NCBI RefSeq assembly: GCF_904846695.1
Contig: NZ_CAJHBR010000017.1
Span: 1-64,000, forward strand
Direction of reading: 5' to 3'
Source of the DNA: Psychrobacter urativorans
GTDB taxonomy: Bacteria; Pseudomonadota; Gammaproteobacteria; Pseudomonadales; Moraxellaceae
DNA length: 64,000 nt
The first letter of the stretch is position 1; the number at the start of each line of letters is the position of its first letter. Shown here in pieces: positions 8,597 to 16,588 of the stretch. Below the pieces are notes generated by a model. That model saw only the letters and a list, made by a program, of their open reading frames with translations, made no database searches and was not told the origin of the DNA. A program made the position numbers and the translations under genes.

Positions 8597-10048
8597 ATGA
8601 ATAAAAAGTTAGTTACGGTATTAACGGCCGGTGTAGTATCGATAGTTTCTATCTTATCGACAACCGCATCGGCACAAAACCTATATATGAATGATCTGCG
8701 GCTAAAGGCTGATATTGACTGGCTCAATAGTCAAGGCGTGACGCAGATTAGTACTAGCACTTGGCCATTAACTGCCAATGAAATCAAACGTGGTTTGAGT
8801 ACGGCTAAGGCGACAACGCCTGCGCAGCAGCAGCTATTACAGTCAGTAGCTACCAAACTTAAGCAAAACCCTAATTCGATAGTCCACGCTGATGTAGGAC
8901 TGTATTTACAGGCCAATCGCCAGCAGTTACCACAGACTTTTGCGGATAACCAGTTGGCTGGGCAGCAGATCAGTGGCTCTGTAGGGCTTAGCGAAGACAA
9001 TCTAGAGTTCAATCTACAAGCCAATCTAAAGAATGACAAGCTCATTGAAGACGGCTCTGATGTTAGCTTTGAAGGCTCTTATGTCGCTGGTAAGCTGGCC
9101 AATCAGTGGCTAGTAGCGGGCAAAATTCCAGCATGGTGGGGACCAGGTACTGATGGCAGCCTGATTAGAGGTGATGCTAGTATTCCCGTTACTGGTATTA
9201 CTATGCAGCGTGATCAGCAAGCAGCGCCAGTCTCGCCGTATTTATCTTGGGTAGGCCCTTGGCAGTATCAGCTATTCGCCGGTCAGCTGGAGGATTACAA
9301 CGCTATACCTGATACCAAGTTATTCGGCGCGCGTCTTACCGCTAGTCCTTGGCCTTGGCTAGAGTTAGGAGCTTCGCGTACCTTTATGTGGGGCGGTAAA
9401 GGTCGACCACAGAATATTAGATCTTTTACCGATGCCGTTTTAGGTACTAAAGATAATGGTGGTAATGAGAATGGCGATCCTGCCAATCAGCTGGCCGGTT
9501 TTGATGCGCGTTTGAGTTTAGCGCCTTTGATTAATGTCCCTGCTGGGATCTATGCGCAGCTAGTAGGCGAAGATGAAGCTGGGGCACTGCCAGCTAAAAA
9601 TATGTATTTAGCGGGTGTCGACTACGCTTCAGCTGCTTATGGTAAGCCTTATCAGCTCTATGCTGAATATGCCGATACTCGTACTGGCGGTAAAGTACAA
9701 GGCATATCTTACGATCATAGTATTTATACTGATGGCTATTATCAACAAGGCTATCCGCTAGGCCATTCATTAGGTGGTGATGCTGAGAGTATTTCAGTCG
9801 GCGGTAAACTATGGTTGGATGAGCGTAATTTTATCAATGCAAAATTACAGCATGCTAAAGTAAACCAAGCTAATGAGGCTATTAACCAAGCTTTCCCAAC
9901 TACCGACAAGTTAACAGCTATCGATGTCTCTTGGGACCATCAGCTACAGCCATTAACGACGATTAGTACTAGACTATGGGCTGTTGACTCAGATACCCAG
10001 TCGACTGAGATTGGTGCTGGTATAGGCTTACAGTTAAAGACTTACTAA
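8597..10048 (+). CDS. wzi: Capsule assembly protein Wzi family, outer membrane
   Basis: Outer-membrane beta-barrel protein that anchors or organises capsular polysaccharide at the cell surface. Seen: a Sec signal peptide with cleavage after TTASA (about residue 26), then alternating beta-barrel-like sequence. The family-typical WGPGTDGSLIRG segment occurs near residue 180 and an SPYLSWVGPW segment near residue 215. The C-terminus ends in an aromatic residue. Length 483 aa is normal. It follows the polysaccharide genes on the same strand after a 141-base gap, supporting that the upstream locus makes a capsule. A bidirectional terminator ends the unit. Confidence 0.88.
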   Translation: MNKKLVTVLTAGVVSIVSILSTTASAQNLYMNDLRLKADIDWLNSQGVTQISTSTWPLTANEIKRGLSTAKATTPAQQQLLQSVATKLKQNPNSIVHADVGLYLQANRQQLPQTFADNQLAGQQISGSVGLSEDNLEFNLQANLKNDKLIEDGSDVSFEGSYVAGKLANQWLVAGKIPAWWGPGTDGSLIRGDASIPVTGITMQRDQQAAPVSPYLSWVGPWQYQLFAGQLEDYNAIPDTKLFGARLTASPWPWLELGASRTFMWGGKGRPQNIRSFTDAVLGTKDNGGNENGDPANQLAGFDARLSLAPLINVPAGIYAQLVGEDEAGALPAKNMYLAGVDYASAAYGKPYQLYAEYADTRTGGKVQGISYDHSIYTDGYYQQGYPLGHSLGGDAESISVGGKLWLDERNFINAKLQHAKVNQANEAINQAFPTTDKLTAIDVSWDHQLQPLTTISTRLWAVDSDTQSTEIGAGIGLQLKTY

Positions 10049-10146
10049 TTTTAAATTGATAGTTGTAAGCTCATATCTGTAATTGTTAAGCCTATAGTTT
10101 TAACATCAGTAGGCTAAATGGTTTTTTATTAAAGGTATCTGTACAT

Positions 10147-10183
10147 AAAAAGGGTCTATTGAATTATCAATAGACCCTTTTTT
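10147..10183. terminator. Bidirectional terminator between wzi and scpB
   Basis: A 16-bp perfect stem (AAAAAGGGTCTATTGA and its complement) with a 4-base loop and flanking A and T runs on both sides. It serves convergent wzi (+) and scpB (-). Confidence 0.9.
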
Positions 10184-10224
10184 ATAACCGTATTTTTATG
10201 GTAATACTATTAGCTGTCAAACGC

Positions 10225-10851
10225 TTAGTTGGACACTGAACCAACTGCTGCCAAATCCGGCATAGGCGGCAGCTGCTCTAAATCTGTCAGCCCAAAAGCA
10301 TCTAAGAACTGCGCGGTAGTATGCAATAGCGCAGGGCGACCTAAAGTGTCTTTATAACCTTCCTCAATTATCCAACCTTTATCGAACAGCTGTCTTAAAA
10401 TACCACTAGATAAAGTCACTCCACGTACGTACTCAATGTCACTACGAGTCACTGGCTGCTTATATGCAATGACACTTAGAGTCTCTAGCAAGGCTTGGCT
10501 AAGGCGCTGTTGACGCTGCGGGAACACTTGCTGGATTAAAGCGCTGTACTGGTCTGCTACTTGTAAGCGATAGCCGCTGGCAGTCTCAGTAAGACTTAAC
10601 ACCCCGTCATCTAAACGCTGTTGTAATATCTCTAAAGCCAGTTGCAGCTCTTTAGTGGATAGAGACAAGTACTGTCTAATACTACTAGCCGTTAGCGGCG
10701 CTTCGGAGGCATGCAGCAGTACTTCGATATCTAGACTGATACTTTGGTGTTTATCAGGGTGGTGATCTTCAGGATTGCCTTTAGGATAATTGTTTTTAGA
10801 ATTATTGTTTGTAGAGTGATCTTTAGGATTATCAAGGTTGGTCATTAGCAT
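10225..10851 (-). CDS. scpB: Segregation and condensation protein B
   Basis: Winged-helix partner of the SMC-ScpA condensin-like complex that compacts and segregates chromosomes. Seen: paired winged-helix regions with SIRQYLSLSTKELQLAL near residue 58 and the family hallmark VIAYKQPVTRSDIEYVRGV near residue 127. GRPALLHTT follows near residue 171. The first 35 residues are an Asn/His/Lys-rich low-complexity extension not needed for the fold; the ATG at 10845 is an alternative start. It lies downstream of scpA on the same strand, with a 155-base gap containing a REP-like element. Confidence 0.93.
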   Translation of the reverse strand: MLMTNLDNPKDHSTNNNSKNNYPKGNPEDHHPDKHQSISLDIEVLLHASEAPLTASSIRQYLSLSTKELQLALEILQQRLDDGVLSLTETASGYRLQVADQYSALIQQVFPQRQQRLSQALLETLSVIAYKQPVTRSDIEYVRGVTLSSGILRQLFDKGWIIEEGYKDTLGRPALLHTTAQFLDAFGLTDLEQLPPMPDLAAVGSVSN

Positions 10852-10909
10852 ACTGCTCTAAAGAGTGGATTAAAATTTTTGCAACAGTTGAAAGGGTACT
10901 ACCATTAGC

Positions 10910-10926
10910 GCAGCGTAATCCACCAA
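10910..10926 (-). repeat. REP-like half element between scpA and scpB
   Basis: On the minus strand this reads ATTACGCTGCGCTAAT within a TGGTGG-leading context, resembling the GGTGGATTACGC..GCTAATCC dispersed palindromes common in Proteobacteria. The second arm is degenerate. Resemblance is from memory; copy number elsewhere in the genome is unknown. Confidence 0.4.
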
Positions 10927-11006
10927 TGGCATAAGTTGCTAAAGCACTACGTTAAGCTTTAGCATTATTATTAAAAGTTAAAAGTTAAGAATTCATAAAA
11001 ATCAGC

Positions 11007-11870
11007 CTAAGCTAACCATTGCAAAGTTAACTTGTTAGTTTGATGATCGCCTTCACTGTTTTTCTCATTGTTAATAGCGCTATCTGCTTTGAGCACCCCG
11101 ACCAATTGACGTTTCATTAACTCTAGTACTGCTACAAAGCTAACCACTACCCCGATTCTGCCTTGCGATCTATCTAACAGCTGATAAAAAGAATGCACTC
11201 CATTAATACTAAGCTGGCGGCTAATGCTGGCAATACGATCAGCCAAAGGTACAGCATCTACTTTTACCGTGTGCGTTTGCAGTTGATAGTTAGCCTGTAA
11301 TTGCATCTTAAACAAGCTTTCGATCAATAAATTCGGTGAGTAGCTCGGCAGTTCAGCTTGCATAATATCTTGATTAGGCATGCTAACTAGTGCTAAGAAT
11401 ACGTCACGCTCAAGACGTACTAAGGTGTCTAAGCGCAGGCTCGCCTCTTTAATTTGCGCATAAGCTTCTAGGCGTTCTATCAGCTCAGCTTTTGGGTCAC
11501 GCTCATCAGTTGGGTTTTGCCGCTTAGGTAATAACAGCTCAGACTTAATAGCAATTAGGGTCGATGCCATCAGTAGATAGTCACCCGCCAATTCAAAATG
11601 ATCAGTATCCAGCTCGCTAATATAAGCCAAATACTGCTCAGTGATAGGCAGTATCGGCATCTGAGTAAGATCAACGTTGTTCTTTTTGACTAGATAAAGC
11701 AAAAAGTCTAGCGGTCCGGCAAACTGCTCTAGCCAAATGGCAAACGCTTGCGGTGGCACGTACAAGTCTGCTGGTAAGTGCTGCACTGGCGTCTGATAAA
11801 TGCGCAAATTACTATTACTTTGAGTACTGTCATTTGTATCGATATTTATAGCAATAGACCCCGCGTTCAA
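11007..11870 (-). CDS. scpA: Segregation and condensation protein A
   Basis: Kleisin-type subunit bridging SMC heads, working with ScpB in chromosome segregation. Seen: the N-terminal kleisin motif FAGPLDFLLYLVKKNNVDL (near residue 50), YLLMASTLIAIKSELLLP near residue 103, and the C-terminal winged-helix VVSFVAVLELMKRQLV near residue 241. A short N-terminal extension of about 35 residues precedes the domain. Length 287 aa is normal. It lies between trpS and scpB on the same strand, an arrangement common in Gammaproteobacteria. Confidence 0.93.
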   Translation of the reverse strand: MNAGSIAINIDTNDSTQSNSNLRIYQTPVQHLPADLYVPPQAFAIWLEQFAGPLDFLLYLVKKNNVDLTQMPILPITEQYLAYISELDTDHFELAGDYLLMASTLIAIKSELLLPKRQNPTDERDPKAELIERLEAYAQIKEASLRLDTLVRLERDVFLALVSMPNQDIMQAELPSYSPNLLIESLFKMQLQANYQLQTHTVKVDAVPLADRIASISRQLSINGVHSFYQLLDRSQGRIGVVVSFVAVLELMKRQLVGVLKADSAINNEKNSEGDHQTNKLTLQWLA

Positions 11871-11888
11871 CTGTCTAAAATTATTAGC

Positions 11889-11915
11889 GTAGGCTGGGTT
11901 AAAAACCCAGCCTAC
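11889..11915. repeat. Palindromic REP-like element between trpS and scpA
   Basis: A perfect 12-bp inverted repeat, GTAGGCTGGGTT with a 3-base loop and its complement. There is no adjacent T run on either strand, so it is a poor intrinsic terminator. Its GTAGG-TGGGTT character resembles dispersed extragenic palindromes. Confidence 0.55.
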
Positions 11916-11941
11916 AAATAGTTTGTATTAAATAAGGACTA

Positions 11942-13018
11942 TTACTTAAGCTTAGCAAGCGGACGGATGCCGATTGCACGACGAGTCTTATCCAACTGTT
12001 TACGGCTATGGCGACGGGCTTTATCCGCTCCCATTTGTAGTATTTCTTCTAATTGTATTGGATTATTCATCAGCTCTTGGTAACGAGCACGGAATGGCGC
12101 AATCTCATTGTTTATTTTTTCAAATAGCGCTTGTTTGGCCTCACCCCAACCAATACCAGTAGCGAATTGCTCACGCATAGCTGCGACTTCTTCAGCACTA
12201 GCAAAGGCTTTATAGATTTCGAATATAGCCGAATCATCAGGGTCTTTTGGCTCGTTAGGTAACTGCGAGTTAGTAACGATCTTCATAATAGCTTTATGCA
12301 TCTGCTTCTCTGAGCTCACTTGTGGGTTCATATCACCAAATAGGGGGATAGTGTTGCCATAGCTTTTGCTCATTTTACGGCCATCAAGCCCCGTCAATAA
12401 GGGGGTAGCATCATCGACTACCGCGCTTGGCATAGTGAATAGCGGCTTATATCTATGATTAAAAGTACCAGCGATATCACGAGCCATCTCGATATGCTGA
12501 ATCTGATCACGACCAACAGGCACATGAGTGGCATTAAACATTAAGATGTCGGCCGCCATTAATACCGGATAGCCAAATAGCCCCATAGTAACGCCTTGGT
12601 CAGCATCAACACTATTAGCTACATTGACATCGACTGAAGCTTTATAAGCATGGGCACGATTCATTAGACCTTTGGCACAGGAGCAATTAAGAATCCAAGC
12701 CAATTCTGGAATCTCTGGCACATCGGACTGACGATAAAAAGTGACACGCTCAGGATCAAGGCCACAAGCCAACCAAGTAGCCGCAATCGATTTAGTAGAT
12801 TCATGAATCACCGCAGGATCATGACAGCCAATAATACCGTGGTAATCTGCCAAAAAGAAAAAAGCTTCATCATCGCTGTTTTTAATCGATTCAATAGCTG
12901 GGCGAATAGCACCAACATAATTGCCCAAGTGTAGAGTACCAGTCGGTTTAATACCTGTTAACACACGCTTGGCGGGCTTTTGGCTATTCAAAGGGGTCAC
13001 ACTGTCATTATTATTCAT
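11942..13018 (-). CDS. trpS: Tryptophanyl-tRNA synthetase
   Basis: Class I aminoacyl-tRNA synthetase that charges tRNA-Trp. Seen: [17 protein letters not shown] with the HIGH-type HLGN signature (residues 23-39), the [19 protein letters not shown] segment, [10 protein letters not shown], and the KMSKS motif in [10 protein letters not shown] near residue 215. Length 358 aa is slightly longer than the E. coli enzyme because of a short N-terminal extension. It lies upstream of scpA on the same strand. No tryptophan-responsive leader was recognised upstream. Confidence 0.96.
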   Translation of the reverse strand: MNNNDSVTPLNSQKPAKRVLTGIKPTGTLHLGNYVGAIRPAIESIKNSDDEAFFFLADYHGIIGCHDPAVIHESTKSIAATWLACGLDPERVTFYRQSDVPEIPELAWILNCSCAKGLMNRAHAYKASVDVNVANSVDADQGVTMGLFGYPVLMAADILMFNATHVPVGRDQIQHIEMARDIAGTFNHRYKPLFTMPSAVVDDATPLLTGLDGRKMSKSYGNTIPLFGDMNPQVSSEKQMHKAIMKIVTNSQLPNEPKDPDDSAIFEIYKAFASAEEVAAMREQFATGIGWGEAKQALFEKINNEIAPFRARYQELMNNPIQLEEILQMGADKARRHSRKQLDKTRRAIGIRPLAKLK

Positions 13019-13190
13019 GAAAAATCCGTATCCGTCTTTATTAAGGTGTTATTAGAGGGTTATGCGTGTTTTATTAAAATGTCATTAGGGTTCTGTTAAA
13101 CGGTTGTCAAGGCGAATGAAGCTTACTGAAGCTTACTAAAGAAGTGAAGTATAGCAAATTTGCATTGGCGCTCATATCAGTTAGCTTATA

Positions 13191-14288
13191 TTACTTGTAG
13201 ATGTCAGTGCGTCCATTCGGACCATTTTTGAAACGTCGATGAAACCACATCCATTGGGTAGGATCGATACGAATCAAACCTTCTAGCAGCTCATTAACTC
13301 GAGTAGCATCAGTAACGGCATCATTACTAGGATAGTTGTCCAGTTCAGGCGTGATAGTTAAATGATAATGCGGCCGTTTGCCTTTAGGTATGTTGTCAGG
13401 GGTTTGTCGATAAGTATGTAGCGCCATGACAGCAGGGAGCTTTGCTTTATCTCCTATTACAGCTAGTCGCCGTGTCGCTGTAAGAGTAGCTGCCGGAACG
13501 CCAAAAAACGGAGCCATCACCCCTTGTTTAAGACCATAATCTTGATCCGGCGAATACCAAATGACATGGCCGGCTTTAATAGAGCTAACCACACTACGCA
13601 TATCACGACTAGAGATTTGCTTACTCAAAATACTACTACGGCCGTTATAAACCAACCAATCGAGTAGGGCATTGTTCTGCGGTCGATACATGCCATCCAT
13701 CGGAAAAAACTGAGTACAAAGCATACCACCCAGATCTAACAAAGTGTAGTGGGCCCCTAATAAAATAACGGCTCGTCCTTCATTCTGAGCAGTGATTAGA
13801 TGCTGTAATCCTGAGATCGATACGGTACGAGTAAAAACATTCGGACGATACCAAGCGCATAAAGTCTCGAATACACCGATACCTTGGTTAACGAAGACTT
13901 GCTTGGCCATTAGTTCGCGCTCAACTTCTGGCTTTTCCGGAAAGGCTAATTTTAAATTAATCAGCGTATCACGGCGGCGTGAGCCGATTAGCTTATATAG
14001 ACTAATACCTAGCTTACGACCTAGCCAAAACTGCCAGCGTAGTGGCAAATATACTAAGGGTAATATCAGCGCCAACAGCAGCCATATACCCCAATACTGT
14101 GGCATTAACAAGCGCATCTCAAACGGCTTTTTGACGGTAGCATCAGTTTGCTTATGGGTCTGAGTAATCGTAGGCGTACCAACAGGAATAGCTGGTGATT
14201 TGCCTTGCTGTAGCGCCTTAGAGGGCGAAGCGCTAGGAGCACTGGACTTAGTTATTTTGCTAGGATCAAACTGTTCAGGCGCTTTCAT
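13191..14288 (-). CDS. lpxL: Lipid A biosynthesis lauroyl/myristoyl acyltransferase
   Basis: Inner-membrane acyltransferase of the LpxL/LpxM (HtrB) family that adds a secondary acyl chain to Kdo2-lipid IVA. Seen: a membrane anchor at about residues 67-83 (WGIWLLLALILPLVYLPL), the catalytic HX4D motif H-Y-T-L-L-D near residue 180, YRPQNNALLDW near residue 202, and a C-terminal WMWFHRRFK. An unusual Ser/Pro/Gln-rich N-terminal extension of about 55 residues precedes the anchor; the internal Met58 could be the real start, but no good ribosome site separates the two. LpxL versus LpxM is not resolvable here. Confidence 0.85.
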   Translation of the reverse strand: MKAPEQFDPSKITKSSAPSASPSKALQQGKSPAIPVGTPTITQTHKQTDATVKKPFEMRLLMPQYWGIWLLLALILPLVYLPLRWQFWLGRKLGISLYKLIGSRRRDTLINLKLAFPEKPEVERELMAKQVFVNQGIGVFETLCAWYRPNVFTRTVSISGLQHLITAQNEGRAVILLGAHYTLLDLGGMLCTQFFPMDGMYRPQNNALLDWLVYNGRSSILSKQISSRDMRSVVSSIKAGHVIWYSPDQDYGLKQGVMAPFFGVPAATLTATRRLAVIGDKAKLPAVMALHTYRQTPDNIPKGKRPHYHLTITPELDNYPSNDAVTDATRVNELLEGLIRIDPTQWMWFHRRFKNGPNGRTDIYK

Positions 14289-14426
14289 GGTATTAAGACT
14301 GATGTAGAAAAGGTACTGTTATGATGGGGCAGCTCTGACGACTTTGCAAGCTGGTTTTTTAGGCAATGAGGAGGTTTGGGGTTATGGATTGATTAGCGAG
14401 TCAATCTTTCTATATTCTATCAGCCA

Positions 14427-14466
14427 TAAAAAAACCTTATAAGCGGTAAACCACTTATAAGGTTTT
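14427..14466 (-). terminator. Terminator of the rplM-rpsI operon
   Basis: On the minus strand, a 16-bp stem (AAAACCTTATAAGTGG pairing with its complement, one G-U pair) with a 4-base loop is followed by seven T residues, about 85 bases after the rpsI stop. Confidence 0.9.
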
Positions 14467-14549
14467 GCAAATCTACTAATTTATCACTTATAGCTAGCTT
14501 ATTCTCATAATAAGAGCAGTAGCCATAAACCAATAAATAATAGCTTTGA

Positions 14550-14936
14550 TTAACGTTTTGAAAATTGTGGACGTTTACGTGCTTTACGTAGACCAACTTT
14601 CTTACGTTCAACCTGACGTGAGTCACGAGTAACAAAACCAGCTGCTTTAAGCGCAGGCTTGTTAGTTTCGTCAAGCTCAACTAGAGCACGAGTGATACCG
14701 TGGCGAATAGCGCCAGCTTGACCACTAATACCACCACCTTTAACAGTGATATAAAGGTCATAAGCAGTAATAGAGTCAAGTAACTCTAGTGGCTGACGAA
14801 CAACCATACGTGAAGTTTCACGGCTAAAATACTCATCAAGTGGCTTGCCGTTAACGACAATGCTACCAGTACCTTTAGCTAAAAAGACGCGAGCAGTAGA
14901 AGTCTTACGACGACCAGTTCCGTAATTGCGTTCCAT
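14550..14936 (-). CDS. rpsI: 30S ribosomal protein S9
   Basis: Small-subunit protein whose C-terminal tail reaches the P-site tRNA. Seen: the N-terminal [15 protein letters not shown], the central [19 protein letters not shown], and the basic terminal [17 protein letters not shown]. Length 128 aa is usual. It lies 10 bases downstream of rplM and shares its promoter and terminator. Confidence 0.98.
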   Translation of the reverse strand: MERNYGTGRRKTSTARVFLAKGTGSIVVNGKPLDEYFSRETSRMVVRQPLELLDSITAYDLYITVKGGGISGQAGAIRHGITRALVELDETNKPALKAAGFVTRDSRQVERKKVGLRKARKRPQFSKR

Positions 14937-14946
14937 AAGTGTATCC

Positions 14947-15375
14947 TTAGATGTCTAGTTCTTTAGGTTGCTGGGCTTCATGCGGATGTTCAGTTCCCGC
15001 ATATAGTTTCAGCTTCTTGATCATCGCATAGCCAAGAGGGCCCTTTGGAAGCATACCTTTAACTGCTTTGTGTAAAACATCTTCAGGCTTATGTGCAATC
15101 AGCTTGGTGAAGTTAGTTTCTTTAATCCCACCTGGATAACCAGTGTGACGATAGTACTTTTTGTCTTGCGCTTTTTTACCAGTAACCGCGATTTTTTCGG
15201 CATTGATAACGACAATAAAGTCACCAGTGTCAACATGCGGAGTATAACAAGTCTTATGCTTGCCACGTAAGCGACTAGCGATTTGAGTGGCTAAGCGACC
15301 AAGAGTTTTGCCGTCAGCATCTACGACAAACCAGTCATGGGTCACTTCAGCTGGTTTTGCACTAAGTGTTTTCAT
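14947..15375 (-). CDS. rplM: 50S ribosomal protein L13
   Basis: Early-assembly large-subunit protein. Seen: the N-terminal [17 protein letters not shown], the [18 protein letters not shown] segment and the [21 protein letters not shown] signature. Length 142 aa matches the family. It is the first gene of the rplM-rpsI operon with a near-consensus promoter and a structured leader upstream. Confidence 0.98.
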   Translation of the reverse strand: MKTLSAKPAEVTHDWFVVDADGKTLGRLATQIASRLRGKHKTCYTPHVDTGDFIVVINAEKIAVTGKKAQDKKYYRHTGYPGGIKETNFTKLIAHKPEDVLHKAVKGMLPKGPLGYAMIKKLKLYAGTEHPHEAQQPKELDI

Positions 15376-15400
15376 GATAAAACCTTAAATTTAGAATTCG

Positions 15401-15431
15401 TTGAGAGTTTAGCTGGGAACGGGGCTCTCAA
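15401..15431 (-). promoter_or_regulatory. Hairpin in the rplM leader
   Basis: The transcript leader between the rplM promoter and start contains TTGAGAG and CTCTCAA arms 17 bases apart, shortly before the start codon. Ribosomal-protein leaders often bind their own product; autoregulation here is only a possibility. Confidence 0.35.
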
Positions 15432-15445
15432 AAAACAGACTGCAC

Positions 15446-15474
15446 ATTATAAGCAGTAGCGTAGATTGTTGCAA
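15446..15474 (-). promoter_or_regulatory. Sigma70 promoter of rplM-rpsI
   Basis: On the minus strand: -35 TTGCAA, a 17-base spacer and a perfect -10 TATAAT, about 70 bases upstream of the rplM start. Spacing and -10 are optimal. Confidence 0.8.
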
Positions 15475-15648
15475 GCTGCATTGGGGTTTATTTTCGCAGG
15501 CTTACCATTAAAACAGTATATTTAACCGTTTTTTGGCAAGTTTTAGCGATTATCAGCTGCTTTTTTTATGCAAAGTGGATGGTTTACAATAAGTAGTAGC
15601 CGCTAATAAATAAATAGCTATTAATAAATCATAGCATAAGCTGTTCGA

Positions 15649-16467
15649 TTATGACGATGCTAGCGTGTAAAGTCCAGCGACAACTTGTCCGACTTTGGTT
15701 TGTTTTAGACAGTCAAAACCTTGAAAGTCTGCTGTAGGCGCATTTTGCCTAAGAGTAGCCGCTAACACAGCCAATTGCTCGGTCAGATCTTTATCCGCTT
15801 CTAGGTAGATAACACTAGTAGCATCAATCCACTGGTGCTCGATTAAGGCAGTCAAAATAGGCTGCCATAAGTCATCAGCGTAAGGCGGATCAATAAAAAC
15901 CAGATTAAAAGGGCTGCCACAATGCTCACTATTTTGCTTAGAGTCATGAGCATCCATTGGCGCTGATGCTGACGTTGATTGTGCTAATGCTGATTGTGCG
16001 GACAGACACGGTGACAAGCTTAGCAAAAACTCTGCTGGTTTTTTTAACACTTGCTCGGCTTGCCCTTGAATGACTTGGTACTGACTAGCGTCAAGACGCA
16101 GCTGTTCTGCGCTGTACCGTAAGCGCTGACTTTGTACAGCGTTCATTTCAATAAAAGTGCAATGCGCTGCGCCACGTGACAAGGCCTCAAAGCCTAATAC
16201 CCCGCTACCGGCACAGCTATCGAGTACACGTGCGCCATGGATGTCAGCAATTAGCCAATTGAACAGCGTTTCCCTCAGGCGATCAGGGGTAGGGCGTAAC
16301 CCTTGCGCATCAATAAAGCTAATACTGCGCCGCTTGAACTGTCCACCGATAATACGGACTTCGCCAGCAGTAGCACTTTTAGCTTTTTTAGCTTTAGAAG
16401 CCATTTTAGTATTACCTTTATTGGCAGGTTTAGCAGTTACTTTACGGGACGATACTGGCTTTTTCAT
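15649..16467 (-). CDS. rsmD: 16S rRNA (guanine(966)-N2)-methyltransferase
   Basis: S-adenosylmethionine-dependent enzyme methylating G966 of 16S rRNA. Seen: RIIGGQFKRRSI near residue 38, LRPTPDRLRETLFNWL near residue 57, the SAM-binding VLDSCAGSGVLGFEALSRGA near residue 80, and the catalytic DPPY tetrad in VFIDPPYADD. At 272 aa it is longer than the roughly 200-residue E. coli enzyme. The excess is a Lys/Ala-rich N-terminus of about 33 residues and a Ser/Ala-rich insert of about 30 residues before the DPPY motif (near residues 155-185). Both look like low-complexity loops. Confidence 0.9.
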   Translation of the reverse strand: MKKPVSSRKVTAKPANKGNTKMASKAKKAKSATAGEVRIIGGQFKRRSISFIDAQGLRPTPDRLRETLFNWLIADIHGARVLDSCAGSGVLGFEALSRGAAHCTFIEMNAVQSQRLRYSAEQLRLDASQYQVIQGQAEQVLKKPAEFLLSLSPCLSAQSALAQSTSASAPMDAHDSKQNSEHCGSPFNLVFIDPPYADDLWQPILTALIEHQWIDATSVIYLEADKDLTEQLAVLAATLRQNAPTADFQGFDCLKQTKVGQVVAGLYTLASS

Positions 16468-16588
16468 AAGGTCTTTATCTTATTCTATGACGTTATTTTA
16501 TTAAAAGGGGCTAGATTTTGCGCCAACGGCAAACTAAGCTAGCTATTGTTAATCTGAAGCTATTTTAACAGAGTTAACGGTTGGGACT

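Noticed and set aside
14420..14680. 86-codon open frame on the minus strand at the rpsI 3' end
   Set aside because: Out of frame with rpsI and running through the operon terminator; a shadow frame.
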